From: Siniperca chuatsi
Lineage: Eukaryota > Chordata > Actinopteri > Centrarchiformes > Sinipercidae
Assembly (NCBI RefSeq): GCF_020085105.1
Contig: NC_058063.1
Location: 22,536,566-22,600,565, forward strand
Length of the DNA: 64,000 bases
Direction: 5' to 3'
The translations under genes and the position numbers were made by a program. Below the pieces are notes generated by a model. It searched no databases and was not told the DNA's origin. It saw only the letters and a program-made list of their open reading frames with translations. Numbering within the stretch: the first letter of the stretch is position 1; the number at the start of each line of letters is the position of its first letter. Below are positions 34,701 through 43,885 of the stretch, piece by piece.

Positions 34701-37700
34701 TGTGTGTGTACACAGTGTATTACTCTGTGTGTACAGTGTATTACTCTGTGTGTACAGTGTATTACTCTGTGTGTGTACAGTGTATTACTCTGTGTGTACA
34801 GTGTATTACTCTGTGTGTACAGTGTATTACTCTGTGTGTACAGTGTATTACTCTGTGTGTATACAGTGTATTACTCTGTGTGTACAGTGTATTACTCTGT
34901 GTGTACAGTGTATTACTCTGTGTGTGTACAGTGTATTACTCTGTGTGTACAGTGTATTACTCTGTGTGTGTACACTGTATTACTCTGTGTATACAGTACG
35001 GAGTGTATTACTCTGTGTGTACAGTGTATTACTCTGTGTGTACAGTGTATTACTCTGTGTGTGTACAGTGTATTACTCTGTGTGTACAGTGTATTACTCT
35101 GTGTGTGTACACTGTATTACTCTGTGTATACAGTACGGAGTGTATTACTCTGTGTGTGTACAGTGTATTACTCTGTGTACACAGTGTATTACTCTGTGTG
35201 TACAGTGTATTACTCTGTGTGTACAGTGTATTACTCTGTGTGTGTACAGTGTATTACTCTGTGTGTACAGTGTATTACTCTGTGTGTACAGTGTATTACT
35301 CTGTGTGTACAGTGTATTACTCTGTGTGTGTACACTGTATTACTCTGTGTATACAGTACGGAGTGTATTACTCTGTGTGTACAGTGTATTACTCTGTGTG
35401 TACAGTGTATTACTCTGTGTGTACAGTGTATTACTCTGTGTGTGTACAGTGTATTACTCTGTGTGTACAGTGTATTACTCTGTGTGTACAGTGTATTACT
35501 CTGTGTGTGTACAGTGTATTACTCTGTGTGTACAGTGTATTACTCTGTGTGTGTACACTGTATTACTCTGTGTGTACAGTGTATTACTCTGTGTGTACAG
35601 TGTATTACTCTGTGTGTGTACACTGTATTACTCTGTGTATACAGTACGGAGTGTATTACTCTGTGTGTACAGTGTATTACTCTGTGTGTGTACAGTGTAT
35701 TACTCTGTGTGTACAGTGTATTACTCTGTGTGTGTACAGTGTATTACTCTGTGTGTACAGTGTATTACTCTGTGTGTACAGTGTATTACTCTGTGTGTGT
35801 ACACTGTATTACTCTGTGTATACAGTACGGAGTGTATTACTCTGTGTGATACTTCATCTCCATTTTGAACTTCAACTTATTTCAGTTTTTCAACCATTTC
35901 AAATGTTTTAACAGCAGATTTTTCAACAACATACAAGATGTTTTATATACATATAACTTTTAATACTCAAACATTAAAGTGGTTCAGGTAGGGATTATCC
36001 TCCAGTCTGGATCTGGTTAAATGTTTGTTTGTTCGGAGCGTCACCTGAAACGTCTGGAAGCTCATGACGGTGCCGTATCGACAGTACATGACGAAGTGTT
36101 CGCAGTTATACCACAGCAGGCTGTAGGACACGTGGCCCTGCAGCTTCTCCGCCCGCCTGGCCACCTCCTCCCCCTGCAGCGCCGCACGGCTGCACACCTG
36201 GACACAGGACAGAACAGGTAGTTAGCTGCTGACATTATCACTCCATCACTACTACTGTGCTACTACTACTCCATCACTGCTGTACCACTGCTACTACTAC
36301 TCCATCACTGCTGTACCACTGCTACTACTACTCCATCACTGCTACTGTACCACTGCTACTACTACTCCATCACTGCTGTACCACTGCTACTACTACTCCA
36401 TCACTGCTACTACTACTCCATCACTGCTGTACCACTGCTACTACTACTCCATCACTACTACTGTACCACTGCTACTACTACTCCATCACTGTTGTACCAC
36501 TGCTACTACTACTCCATAACTGCTGTACCACTGCTACTACTACTCCATCACTACTACTGTACCACTGCTACTACTACTCCATCACTGCTACTGTACCACT
36601 GCTACTACTACTCCATCACTGCTGTACCACTGCTACTACTACTCCATCACTGCTACTACTACTCCATCACTGCTGTACCACTGCTACTACTACTCCATCA
36701 CAACTACTGTACCACTGCTACTACTACTCCATCACTGTTGTACCACTGCTATTACTACTCCATAACTGCTGTACCACTGCTACTACTACTCCATCACTAA
36801 TGCTGTACCACTGCTACTACTACTCCATCACTGCTACTGTACCACTGCTACTACTACTCATCACTGCTGTACCACTGCTACTACTACTCCATCACTGCTG
36901 TACCACTGCTACTACTACTCCATCACTAATGCTGTACCACTGCTACTACTACTCCATCACTGCTACTGTACCACTGCTACTACTACTCCATCACTGCTGT
37001 ACCACTGCTACTACTACTCCATCACTACTACTGTACCACTGCTACTACTACTCCATCACTGCTGTACCACTGCTACTACTACTCCATCACTGCTACTGTA
37101 CCACTGCTACTACTACTCCATCACTGCTGTACCACTGCTACTACTACTCCATCACTGCTACTACTACTCCATCACTGCTGTACCACTGCTACTACTACTC
37201 CATCACTACTACTGTACCACTGCTACTACTACTCCATCACTGTTGTACCACTGCTATTACTACTCCATAACTGCTGTACCACTGCTACTACTACTCCATC
37301 ACTACTACTGTACCACTGCTACTACTACTCCATCACTGCTGTACCACTGCTACTACTACTCCATCACTAATGCTGTACCACTGCTACTACTACTCCATCA
37401 CTGCTACTGTACCACTGCTACTACTACTCCATCACTGCTGTACCACTGCTACTACTACTCATCACTACTACTGTACCACTGCTACTACTACTCCATCACT
37501 GCTACTGTACCACTGCTACTACTACTCCATCACTACTGTACCACTGCTGCTACTACTGGTACTCCTGTTGCCACTACTACACTTTTATACATCAAACTAC
37601 CAAAAGTAGTTGAAAGTATCTCCAACTTGACAAGCTACAACCATTACTTACATAATAATGCATTAGTAATAATAAAACCAATAATGCAATGTACATGATA

Positions 37701-39140
37701 ATATAACACTCTGAAATGGCTCATTCAGCATATTGACTACATAAAAGTAATATTTATTTGCTGATAATACTTCCGTACCTTTACGAAGTACAGTCAGAGT
37801 TTGCGTGCAGGTCTTTTACTTGTAGTGGAGTATTTTTTACTTTTCTAACGTCACTCACCTTGTCCATGGTGTTGACGAGTATCTGTGATCCATAGGCGAA
37901 GTCCTCCACAGAGTCCACCCTCACACTGCCACACTGAAGAGAAAAGACTTTTATACTTTTATATTCTGTGAAAACTGTATAAAGAACATGCTTACATTAT
38001 TGACAGGTACCTGATGCCATAGAGCACAAATTTCTTCATCGGGACTGTTGATAACTCAGTCTACCTCCTCTAGTTCTGTACTTCAGTCCAGTTCAGAGGT
38101 TCTGAAGCCATGTAAAACCAAAACTATCATCAGCTACTTTCAGCTGCTTCTCACTGTCTCTGTTAGATGGAGTCGGCTCGGTTGTCACAGAGATATAGGT
38201 GTTTTACCATAAAGATAAGTAACTCTTCTTCACAAAGAGTCAATTTACTTTTTATAGTTTTTGATACAACTTTTCCTTTCTGGTGTAGCGACATCAAAGG
38301 ATCTGAGTTGTTCTTCCACCACTGCTGTTGGTGCATTTGTGTTTAATAGTTGCTCAACAGAAATGTTGTCTGTATATGTGCCCTTGCCTCACCAGCCTAC
38401 CAAAGTACAGAGGAGCTGCACTGGAGACGAGCCTCACATCCCCACAAACTGAGCTGGTGTAGTTTCGCCGAAATAGCTGTAATGAAGTTCTGTAGACAAA
38501 GTACAGTTGATGGTCTCGACCCAAAGGAAATGACAAACTGGAACTGCTGAGATAAGAGCTGCTATCATGTCCTACAGAGCAGATACTGGGATGGGTAAGT
38601 AGATTGGATGTTGTGGTACCTTGGCCAGTACTCCCAGTAGGAGCCTGCTGTTGGTGACCATCTGTTTGATTCGACACTGGTCACTGGAGACGACGGGCAT
38701 GATGTCCGGGATGAAATGAGCTACTCTGGAGAGAAGGAAAGGAAAGGAATGGAGTCAAGTGGAAAGGTGAAAACAAAAAATGAAGAAGAAGAAGAAGAAG
38801 AGGCAAAGACGGCAAACTTTTACATTTTCAAATTCATCACTTTTTGGTAGTAATAACTGAAATCCCTCTTCAATCTACACATAAAGATGCAAAAAGAATT
38901 CTTTATCAGCATGAAGCGTCAGACTCACCTGCCTCCACCCAGGTAAATCCCAAAGTGTGTGAACAGAGTCCTGGGAACCTCCAGCAGGTCTCCCCTCCGG
39001 AGTATCAGCTCAGACTTCCCGTCTGTCCTCCCCCCCGTCTGTCTGTCCGCCTCCTCCTCTTCTCTCTGCCTCTCCTTGTCCTTCGCATCGTGTCTCGGTG
39101 TGGAGATGAAGAGCAGAGCGAGCAGCTGCAGAGGGAACAT
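31604..39140 (-). CDS. lecithin retinol acyltransferase, proximal tandem copy (five coding exons)
   Basis: An LRAT paralogue. Exons in transcript order: 39140-38929, 38725-38620, 37933-37859, 36197-36045, 31759-31604, totalling 702 bp in frame and 233 residues (human LRAT is 230). Known: LRAT moves an sn-1 acyl chain from phosphatidylcholine to all-trans-retinol at the ER membrane, through an NlpC/P60-fold His-His-Cys centre. Seen: [20 protein letters not shown] with His62, [11 protein letters not shown] with His74, [16 protein letters not shown] with Cys163, the LRAT-specific DSVEDFAYG block that PLAAT/HRASLS enzymes lack, a hydrophobic N-terminus and a C-terminal membrane segment ending LPFLIWMAS. 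Odd: three introns absent from the distal copy, and a charged insert (residues about 17-43) after the N-terminal anchor. I recognise it as an lrat but cannot assign the fish paralogue letter. Confidence 0.9.
31870..32520 (+). mobile_element. hAT-like repeat, second long copy
   Basis: Opposite orientation to the 22-kb copy. Contains TAAACTACCCAACAGTATAT and AAAGCAGTTAAAATGAGCTC, typical of the family, plus the embedded segment (about 31995-32230) that is the reverse complement of 22375-22610. It lies in the last intron of the proximal lrat. Confidence 0.7.
33382..33500 (+). mobile_element. hAT-like repeat, terminal fragment
   Basis: CAGTGGTGGAAAGTAACGAA is the family's terminal sequence. It is followed by ATTTATCTGATGACTTTAGT and CAGATTCAGATTAATAATAC in consensus order. 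Confidence 0.65.
33711..35850 (+). repeat. 21-bp satellite-like array in proximal lrat intron
   Basis: About 100 copies of TGTGTACAGTGTATTACTCTG with mostly 2-bp TG gains or losses. Variant units with TACAGTACGGAG occur at about 34997, 35134, 35357, 35645 and 35826, marking local duplications in the distal half. All three plus frames are open because the unit has no stop in any frame. The 735-codon frame (VYYSVCT-like text) is therefore not a protein. Confidence 0.97.
36045..36197 (-). CDS. proximal lrat coding exon 4 (catalytic Cys)
   Basis: Encodes [20 protein letters not shown], then [19 protein letters not shown] with the catalytic Cys163. The acceptor is TGTCCAG|GTGTGC and the donor TTTCAG|GTGACG, phase 0. 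Immediately upstream in the transcript is the 31/34-bp tandem array. Confidence 0.93.
36247..37560 (+). repeat. 31/34-bp minisatellite in proximal lrat intron
   Basis: About 40 copies of a unit built from CTGCTACTACTACTCCATCA then CTGCTGTACCAC, with or without an extra TAC triplet. Larger blocks recur: the stretch from about 36360 to 36780 is repeated near 37070-37370. The 337-codon frame ([14 protein letters not shown]) is a repeat artefact. It lies between coding exons 3 and 4. Confidence 0.96.
37625..37850 (-). mobile_element. hAT-like repeat, internal fragment
   Basis: Contains AATGCATTAGTAATAATAAA, CTCTGAAATGGCTCATTCAG and TCTTTTACTTGTAGTGGAGT in family order. It lies between the 31/34-bp array and proximal lrat exon 3. 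Confidence 0.6.
37859..37933 (-). CDS. proximal lrat coding exon 3
   Basis: A 75-bp exon encoding [20 protein letters not shown] then NTMDK, the LRAT-specific insertion that separates LRAT from PLAAT enzymes. The acceptor is TCTCTTCAG|TGTGGC and the donor GACAAG|GTGAGT, phase 0 at both ends. Confidence 0.9.
38620..38725 (-). CDS. proximal lrat coding exon 2
   Basis: The acceptor CTCCAG|AGTAGC continues as [16 protein letters not shown] (second catalytic His, residue 74) and [15 protein letters not shown]. The donor is GCCAAG|GTACCA, phase 0. The distal copy reads straight through both of these exon borders. Confidence 0.9.
38929..39140 (-). CDS. proximal lrat coding exon 1
   Basis: Start context is CACCATGT, a good Kozak match. 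Encodes the N-terminal anchor [12 protein letters not shown], a Lys/Glu/Arg-rich spacer, and [20 protein letters not shown] with the first catalytic His (residue 62). The donor GGCAG|GTGAGT splits an Arg codon, phase 2. Confidence 0.9.
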
Positions 39141-39276
39141 GGTGAGAGGAGGAAAGTGAAGCCGTCACCTCATAAGTGTTTTTATTCTCTGGCTGGGAGG
39201 GACGGAGGGGGGATTAGTAAATGCTGCCAAGGCTGGTCCAGGGTCAGAGCTGTGTACTTTAGTCCCCAGCAGCTAA

Positions 39277-39288
39277 AGGTCATGACAG
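39277..39288. promoter_or_regulatory. nuclear-receptor palindrome-like site upstream of proximal lrat
   Basis: AGGTCATGACAG, 11 of 12 matches to the inverted AGGTCA palindrome (TREpal/IR0) that RXR-RAR and RXR-TR heterodimers can bind. It lies about 140 bases upstream of the ATG at 39140. LRAT is known to be retinoid-inducible, which makes the match worth noting, but a single motif can arise by chance. Confidence 0.3.
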
Positions 39289-39679
39289 AAAAGCAACAAA
39301 TGCAGCCGACAAGTAGCATTCGTCCAAGTGAATGTTGTCTAAAGCACACCTGGTGCACAGGAGCGTGACGTCACACTGTCTGCACCTGCAAGGTTAGTGA
39401 AAAAGCAACGTTTCAAGTATCAAAGTGTTTGGTTTCCTCTGTTTGAACTGCCCATCATATAGATACATGTAGACGTGTTTCATCAGTTATCGATGGTGTA
39501 AATGTCTCAGCTGTCTGCTTAAAACAATCAACAAGATGGAAAAAAACAAACATGCGCAAAACAATCGAATACTATACGGAAAAAAAACAGAAAAGAAAAA
39601 ACGACAAAAAAACTTCTAAAAATTTAATTCTATAACAATTTATAGGATAACCGTAAAAACACAAACCTGATAACATGCT

Positions 39680-40035
39680 CTCATCAGTATGAGCACCAAA
39701 TTATACTTAAAGTACCAAAAGTAAAAGTACTCGTTATGCAGAACGGCCTCATTTCAGAATCATATATATTACATCACAGGATTATAATTATTGATGCGTT
39801 AATGTGTTCATGCTGCTACATGCTGGTGAAGGTGGAGCTCGTTTTAAAGGACTTTATTTACTGCTGGCTGGCTTAATCTATAATGACACGTCGTATTTTA
39901 TTTGTTGATAATGTTTTACATTTCCCTCTGAGGTGTAGTGGAGTAGAAGTATAAAGTAAGATCAAATGTAATCACTCTAGTAAAACCTCAAAACTGTACG
40001 TAAGTCCAGTACTTGGTTACTTTCCACGGCTGGCA
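39680..40035 (-). mobile_element. hAT-like repeat, near full-length copy
   Basis: CTTAAAGTACCAAAAGTAAA, then AAGTACTCGTTATGCAGAA, GGTGGAGCTCGTTTTAAAGG, CATTTCCCTCTGAGGTGTAG and TACTTTCCACGGCTGG give the canonical order read on the plus strand in reverse. It lies upstream of the proximal lrat ATG. Confidence 0.7.
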
Positions 40036-40280
40036 GAACTCAGGACTTCCTCACAGAACTGAGCTGACTCACATAAAGCCCAGAACAATAGTGAGCTGAG
40101 CATCCGGATTATTACAATGAAGCAACTTCATTGTTCGTTTCACACGCTGTGTTTCCCAGCAGCAGCTCCCACAGCGACACAGGGAGGGGAGCCGAGTCAG
40201 GATCGATACCTGGATGAGACGGATGCAGTACTTCAGGTGTTTAGAAGCGATGATGGTGAAGCGTGAAGTGCACTCACCTC

Positions 40281-40360
40281 TTCAGTATTCAGGTTGCGCT
40301 TCTTGTTCCTTCACTGTGCAGAATTTGTATCCGTCAGCTGAAGGAGGAAAGCCGGTTTAA
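40281..40360 (-). other. possible non-coding first exon of proximal lrat
   Basis: A minus-strand donor AAGAG|GTGAGT at 40281 follows about 80 bases that are not obviously repetitive. A 5' untranslated exon spliced to the ATG exon about 1.1 kb downstream would resemble mammalian LRAT, which also has a non-coding first exon. No acceptor in front of the ATG exon was firmly identified. Confidence 0.25.
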
Positions 40361-43300
40361 CACCTGGACGCACCTGCAGGGTTTATGACATCACAACTAG
40401 TTTAGAGCCAATCATGTTCCAGTATGAAACTTTTACACTGAGTGTGACGTGGAGACTCGAAGCCTTTCGGTAGGAGCCATCTCGTGTCCAGCTGTTAAAC
40501 TTTGGAAACTAACAATATTTACATCTTTATAGATTGTGGGTTGTTACATGAGGGAGGAGGAGGAGACGTCATTTTAACACACGAGACACAAATGATTATT
40601 CCAGGCAGAGAGTTTTTACACGTCCTAAAACGTGCCTGAGACATGACCTCTGACAAAGTTTTATTATTCAAACAGAGAATTGAGTCGTTCTGCTGTCTCG
40701 CCTTGTTTTTGTACCTTTTTACAAGATGTTTCTCTGAAACAAGCTAATCTGTGCAGGACACCACATGCTGCTGCAGACTCTGTTCATGTCGTTGTAGTTC
40801 CTGCAGTCGGCCAGTGGAGGGAGACACAGGTTGCAGATTACTGGAGGACTGTCCTGAATATTTCTCCGAGTAAAACTCTTCAAACTGAACAGTTTACACC
40901 TGAGACACTTCACTATGGGATTATTGCGGCGCACAAAGAAATTACTTTTACTGTTAATAATATATGATTTAAAATAGCATTTTATGATAAATATTGTGAT
41001 GAAATATGATTGTATGGCTAAAGTACTTTATACAGAGATGTGATTTTACAAAAAAAACCCAGTGATAATAATAATAACCAAACATCTGGAAAAAATTAAC
41101 AAAATCCAAACTCAAATATGAGATATTTCAGAAAGTAAATACAATTTAATATTACCACTTATTACATTATAACATGTTTTTTTGTTTGTTTTTTTATTTA
41201 TTTTGATTTTTAAAGCTAAAATGAAAAAGATGTCGATGTAAATCAATTTCATTTTACATTTATTTCTTATTTCTTGCTTTATTATTTAAATAATTTTCTC
41301 TAAATATGAGAGTCCATGTAAGATTCTACTGTTCGAATCACGTTTTTCAAATATTAGTGGTCGAATGTTGTCAGTATTTTGTATTATAAAAAACCTTTGA
41401 TTTGTATGCCGAACACTGCATTTGATTAAAAACAGATTTTCACTTTTCGATGCACACAAGCTTGTAATTCTGTCAACATGAAGGTCGAGTTTAGCTGAAT
41501 TAATGGTTTGACTTACCAAGAAAGGGAGGCAAACAAAAGTAGAATTCCAATACAAGGTCCAAATGCAGTAACGGTATTCATGCTGATGCTCTCATTCACT
41601 GATGAGTTGTGTTTTACATCAGCTGAACCTGTGACGTCCTGCTCGACGCCAAACATCACCTGAAACTTCTCAGAGTCACAGAATTCAACCAGTCAACAGC
41701 TCTAATTCCACTTCCTTTATTTACATACAAAAACACAGTATAAAGTGTTACAGCGTCATAAAAAATAAATTCTGTACAAAAGTTTGTGACTGTTAGAGAA
41801 CAATCAGGTCGCGGATATCTACAGGTATTTACAGAAGAGCTTCGCCGGGCTGCAGAGGGGTCGGGGGAAGGAAACTTCCTGCTGTTACTCAAGTGTCTCA
41901 TGTGCTTTAGTACAGTCAAGATGGCCGCCACAGAGTCAGAGTTTCTCAGTGTTAATGTGTAAACACTGTTGTGTGTTTATTCTTGACCTTGAAACAGTAA
42001 TATACAAGTTTTTTTCCAGGGCTTTCAAGACCGTGAGACGCGGTTAAAAGCTCTGGAAAAAGCTAGTAAGTTGAACTTGAGCTATTTTCTTCAATCTGGG
42101 TTGTTTCATCATTTTAACTTTTTCAGCTTCGGGGTCCTTTAAGAGTCCAAATGTTCAATCTTCTCCAAATAAACTGAAAAAGAGAGAAGTTGACTTTCTG
42201 GAGATAAGAGGTTTTCACAGGACACTGGCTGCAAAGTGAACATTTCAGGGTAAATAAATGTTCATCGTTTAATGTGTCCGAGACCCAAAACATATACAGT
42301 TCATATACAGTACACTCTGGTTCTTCATTATTTCTGCAAATAAATATGATTTAGTTAAAGTATAAGTCTGGAGATATTCTATATTGTTCTCTTTGTCATC
42401 AAATCTCACGTTCAGACTCAAACAGCAGTGAACGTCTCTGCTAACATCAGGTGTGTGTGAATCACAGCCTGATGCATCTTCTTCCTCCGTCGTTGTCCAG
42501 AAACTGTTAAAAACACATCAGCGAGTCACTACTGTTGTTCCTTCATCCGCAACACACACACACTGTATTCTGACTCCCCAACACATGCCCTGCTTTCCCA
42601 AACACTGCACCACATGTGGATTCATCCGATAGAAGTAACTAACAGATGCACTGCGTTAGCATAGAAACTGTTTGAGCAAACTACTGAAAGCCTTTTAAAC
42701 AGGAAACTAAATATCTGTGAGGTGTTTTTAAAGACTTACGTCTTCAGCAGGAACCAATGGGCTCGGAGCTGAGAGCCGCAGACAGGAAGTCAGACGGTGT
42801 TGAGAGACGCACCGACACGTTGTGGGTTTGGATCTGCACGTGGGATTGGATGACAAAGTAAATATAGAATAACACCAAATTGATCCTTTAAAATCTGAAC
42901 TGAACACGATGAAGATGCAATATTGGCGCCTGATTGGCTGACAGCATCAGCTCACCTAACGGAAGCTTTAAATGATATAAACGGGCCCGATTGGACGGAC
43001 TGGACAGCCAATCAGGACCAAATCTAGCTGTGATGCGAAAGTTTGCCTGTGTCTTCTTTAAACACATTGTGTGTGTTCAATTAGAGAAAAAATATGAAAT
43101 ATTATAACATGAGTCCCATCTGAAGGGACACTTCAACACCGTTCACTCCAACTCTGTGGTTTTCTGTGTCCAGACGTGTCGTGTGATGTTGGGAAAGTAG
43201 TTACAAGTGACAAGCCACCATATTGTAAGACAACAAATGCAAAAAACGTCACGTTATATTTTGAAAAATCACTCCTTCTAAACAAAACCTGCAGCTTCAG

Positions 43301-43514
43301 TAAAACTCAGTAATTATTACATGATCTTTGGTCTTTTTAACACCACAGTTTAAAGTTGGAAGACCACAAGCCTGAACTGTTTTAAAGTTGTCTCTGTCTT
43401 TGCTGCTAAGTGCTCATCACCTCAAAAAACATCACCTGTCAATCAAACAGTGTGGGCGGTACTGGGTGATGTTTTTGTCCTTTGATTTTGTCTTTTATGT
43501 CATTTAAATGTCTT

Positions 43515-43520
43515 TTTATT
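43515..43520 (-). terminator. lrat: candidate polyA signal of distal lrat
   Basis: AATAAA on the minus strand about 215 bases after the TAG. Chosen as the first canonical hexamer seen in the transcript direction. No cleavage evidence beyond the motif. Confidence 0.35.
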
Positions 43521-43732
43521 GGTTCAATCGTGGTTACTAATGTTGCTCATGCTTCTTCTTCTTCTGTTCACTCTAAACTACTACCACTAGAGTGTTTACG
43601 TTCACTATTGTGTTATTAGAAATAAAATGTAGTACGACAGTCATTAACTTCTTTGCAGATGATTACTTCCTGTCTGTCGGTCTTCCAACATGGCGGCCGT
43701 AAACACTGACGGTGAATGTTGTCCAGGAGCTT

Positions 43733-43885
43733 CTAGCTGGCCATCCACAGGGTGAAGGGGATGAGGAGGGTGGGCAGGGCGGTGCTGGAGGATATTCCCA
43801 AACACACCATGGACAGGAGTCCCAGCAGCGCCGTCAGGACAACGTTACGCTGGTCCCGGATCAGCGACTTCAGCCACTCACAGAA
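43733..43885 (-). CDS. lrat: distal lrat coding exon 2 (membrane anchor)
   Basis: The acceptor CTTCTTCCAG|TTCTGT begins FCEWLKSLIRDQRNVV, then a hydrophobic span LLGLLSMVCLGISSSTALP and IPFTLWMAS before TAG (43735-43733). This matches the C-terminal transmembrane exon of human LRAT. Confidence 0.95.
   Translation of the reverse strand, partial: FCEWLKSLIRDQRNVVLTALLGLLSMVCLGISSSTALPTLLIPFTLWMAS

Larger units (their letters stand above)
31760..36044 (-). other. proximal lrat last intron (4.3 kb)
   Basis: Holds a hAT-like repeat (31870-32520), another repeat end (33382-33500) and the 2.1-kb 21-bp array. No coding exon is needed between VMSFQTFQ and FCKTARK. Confidence 0.6.
36198..37858 (-). 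other. proximal lrat intron 3, almost wholly tandem repeat
   Basis: About 1.3 of 1.66 kb is the 31/34-bp array and the rest a hAT-like fragment. One of the three introns absent from the distal copy. Confidence 0.7.
39141..43514. other. intergenic DNA between the two lrat genes
   Basis: Contains the nuclear-receptor-like palindrome (39277), the possible non-coding exon (40281-40360) and a hAT-like copy (39680-40035). From 40.4 to 43.5 kb I see only AT-rich DNA without coding bias or recognisable repeats. Confidence 0.5.

Noticed and set aside
33642..35911. Very long plus-strand frames (735, 560 and 473 codons) of Val/Tyr/Cys-rich repeats
   Set aside because: They follow exactly the 21-bp array, are open in all frames, and lie in an lrat intron on the opposite strand.
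36257..37698. 337- and 151-codon Thr/Tyr/Leu-rich frames
   Set aside because: Translation of the 31/34-bp array, whose unit has no stop.
43697..43712. Additional small gene starting near AACATGGCGGCCGTAAAC
   Set aside because: ATGGCGGCC with TAA four codons later. No open frame follows.
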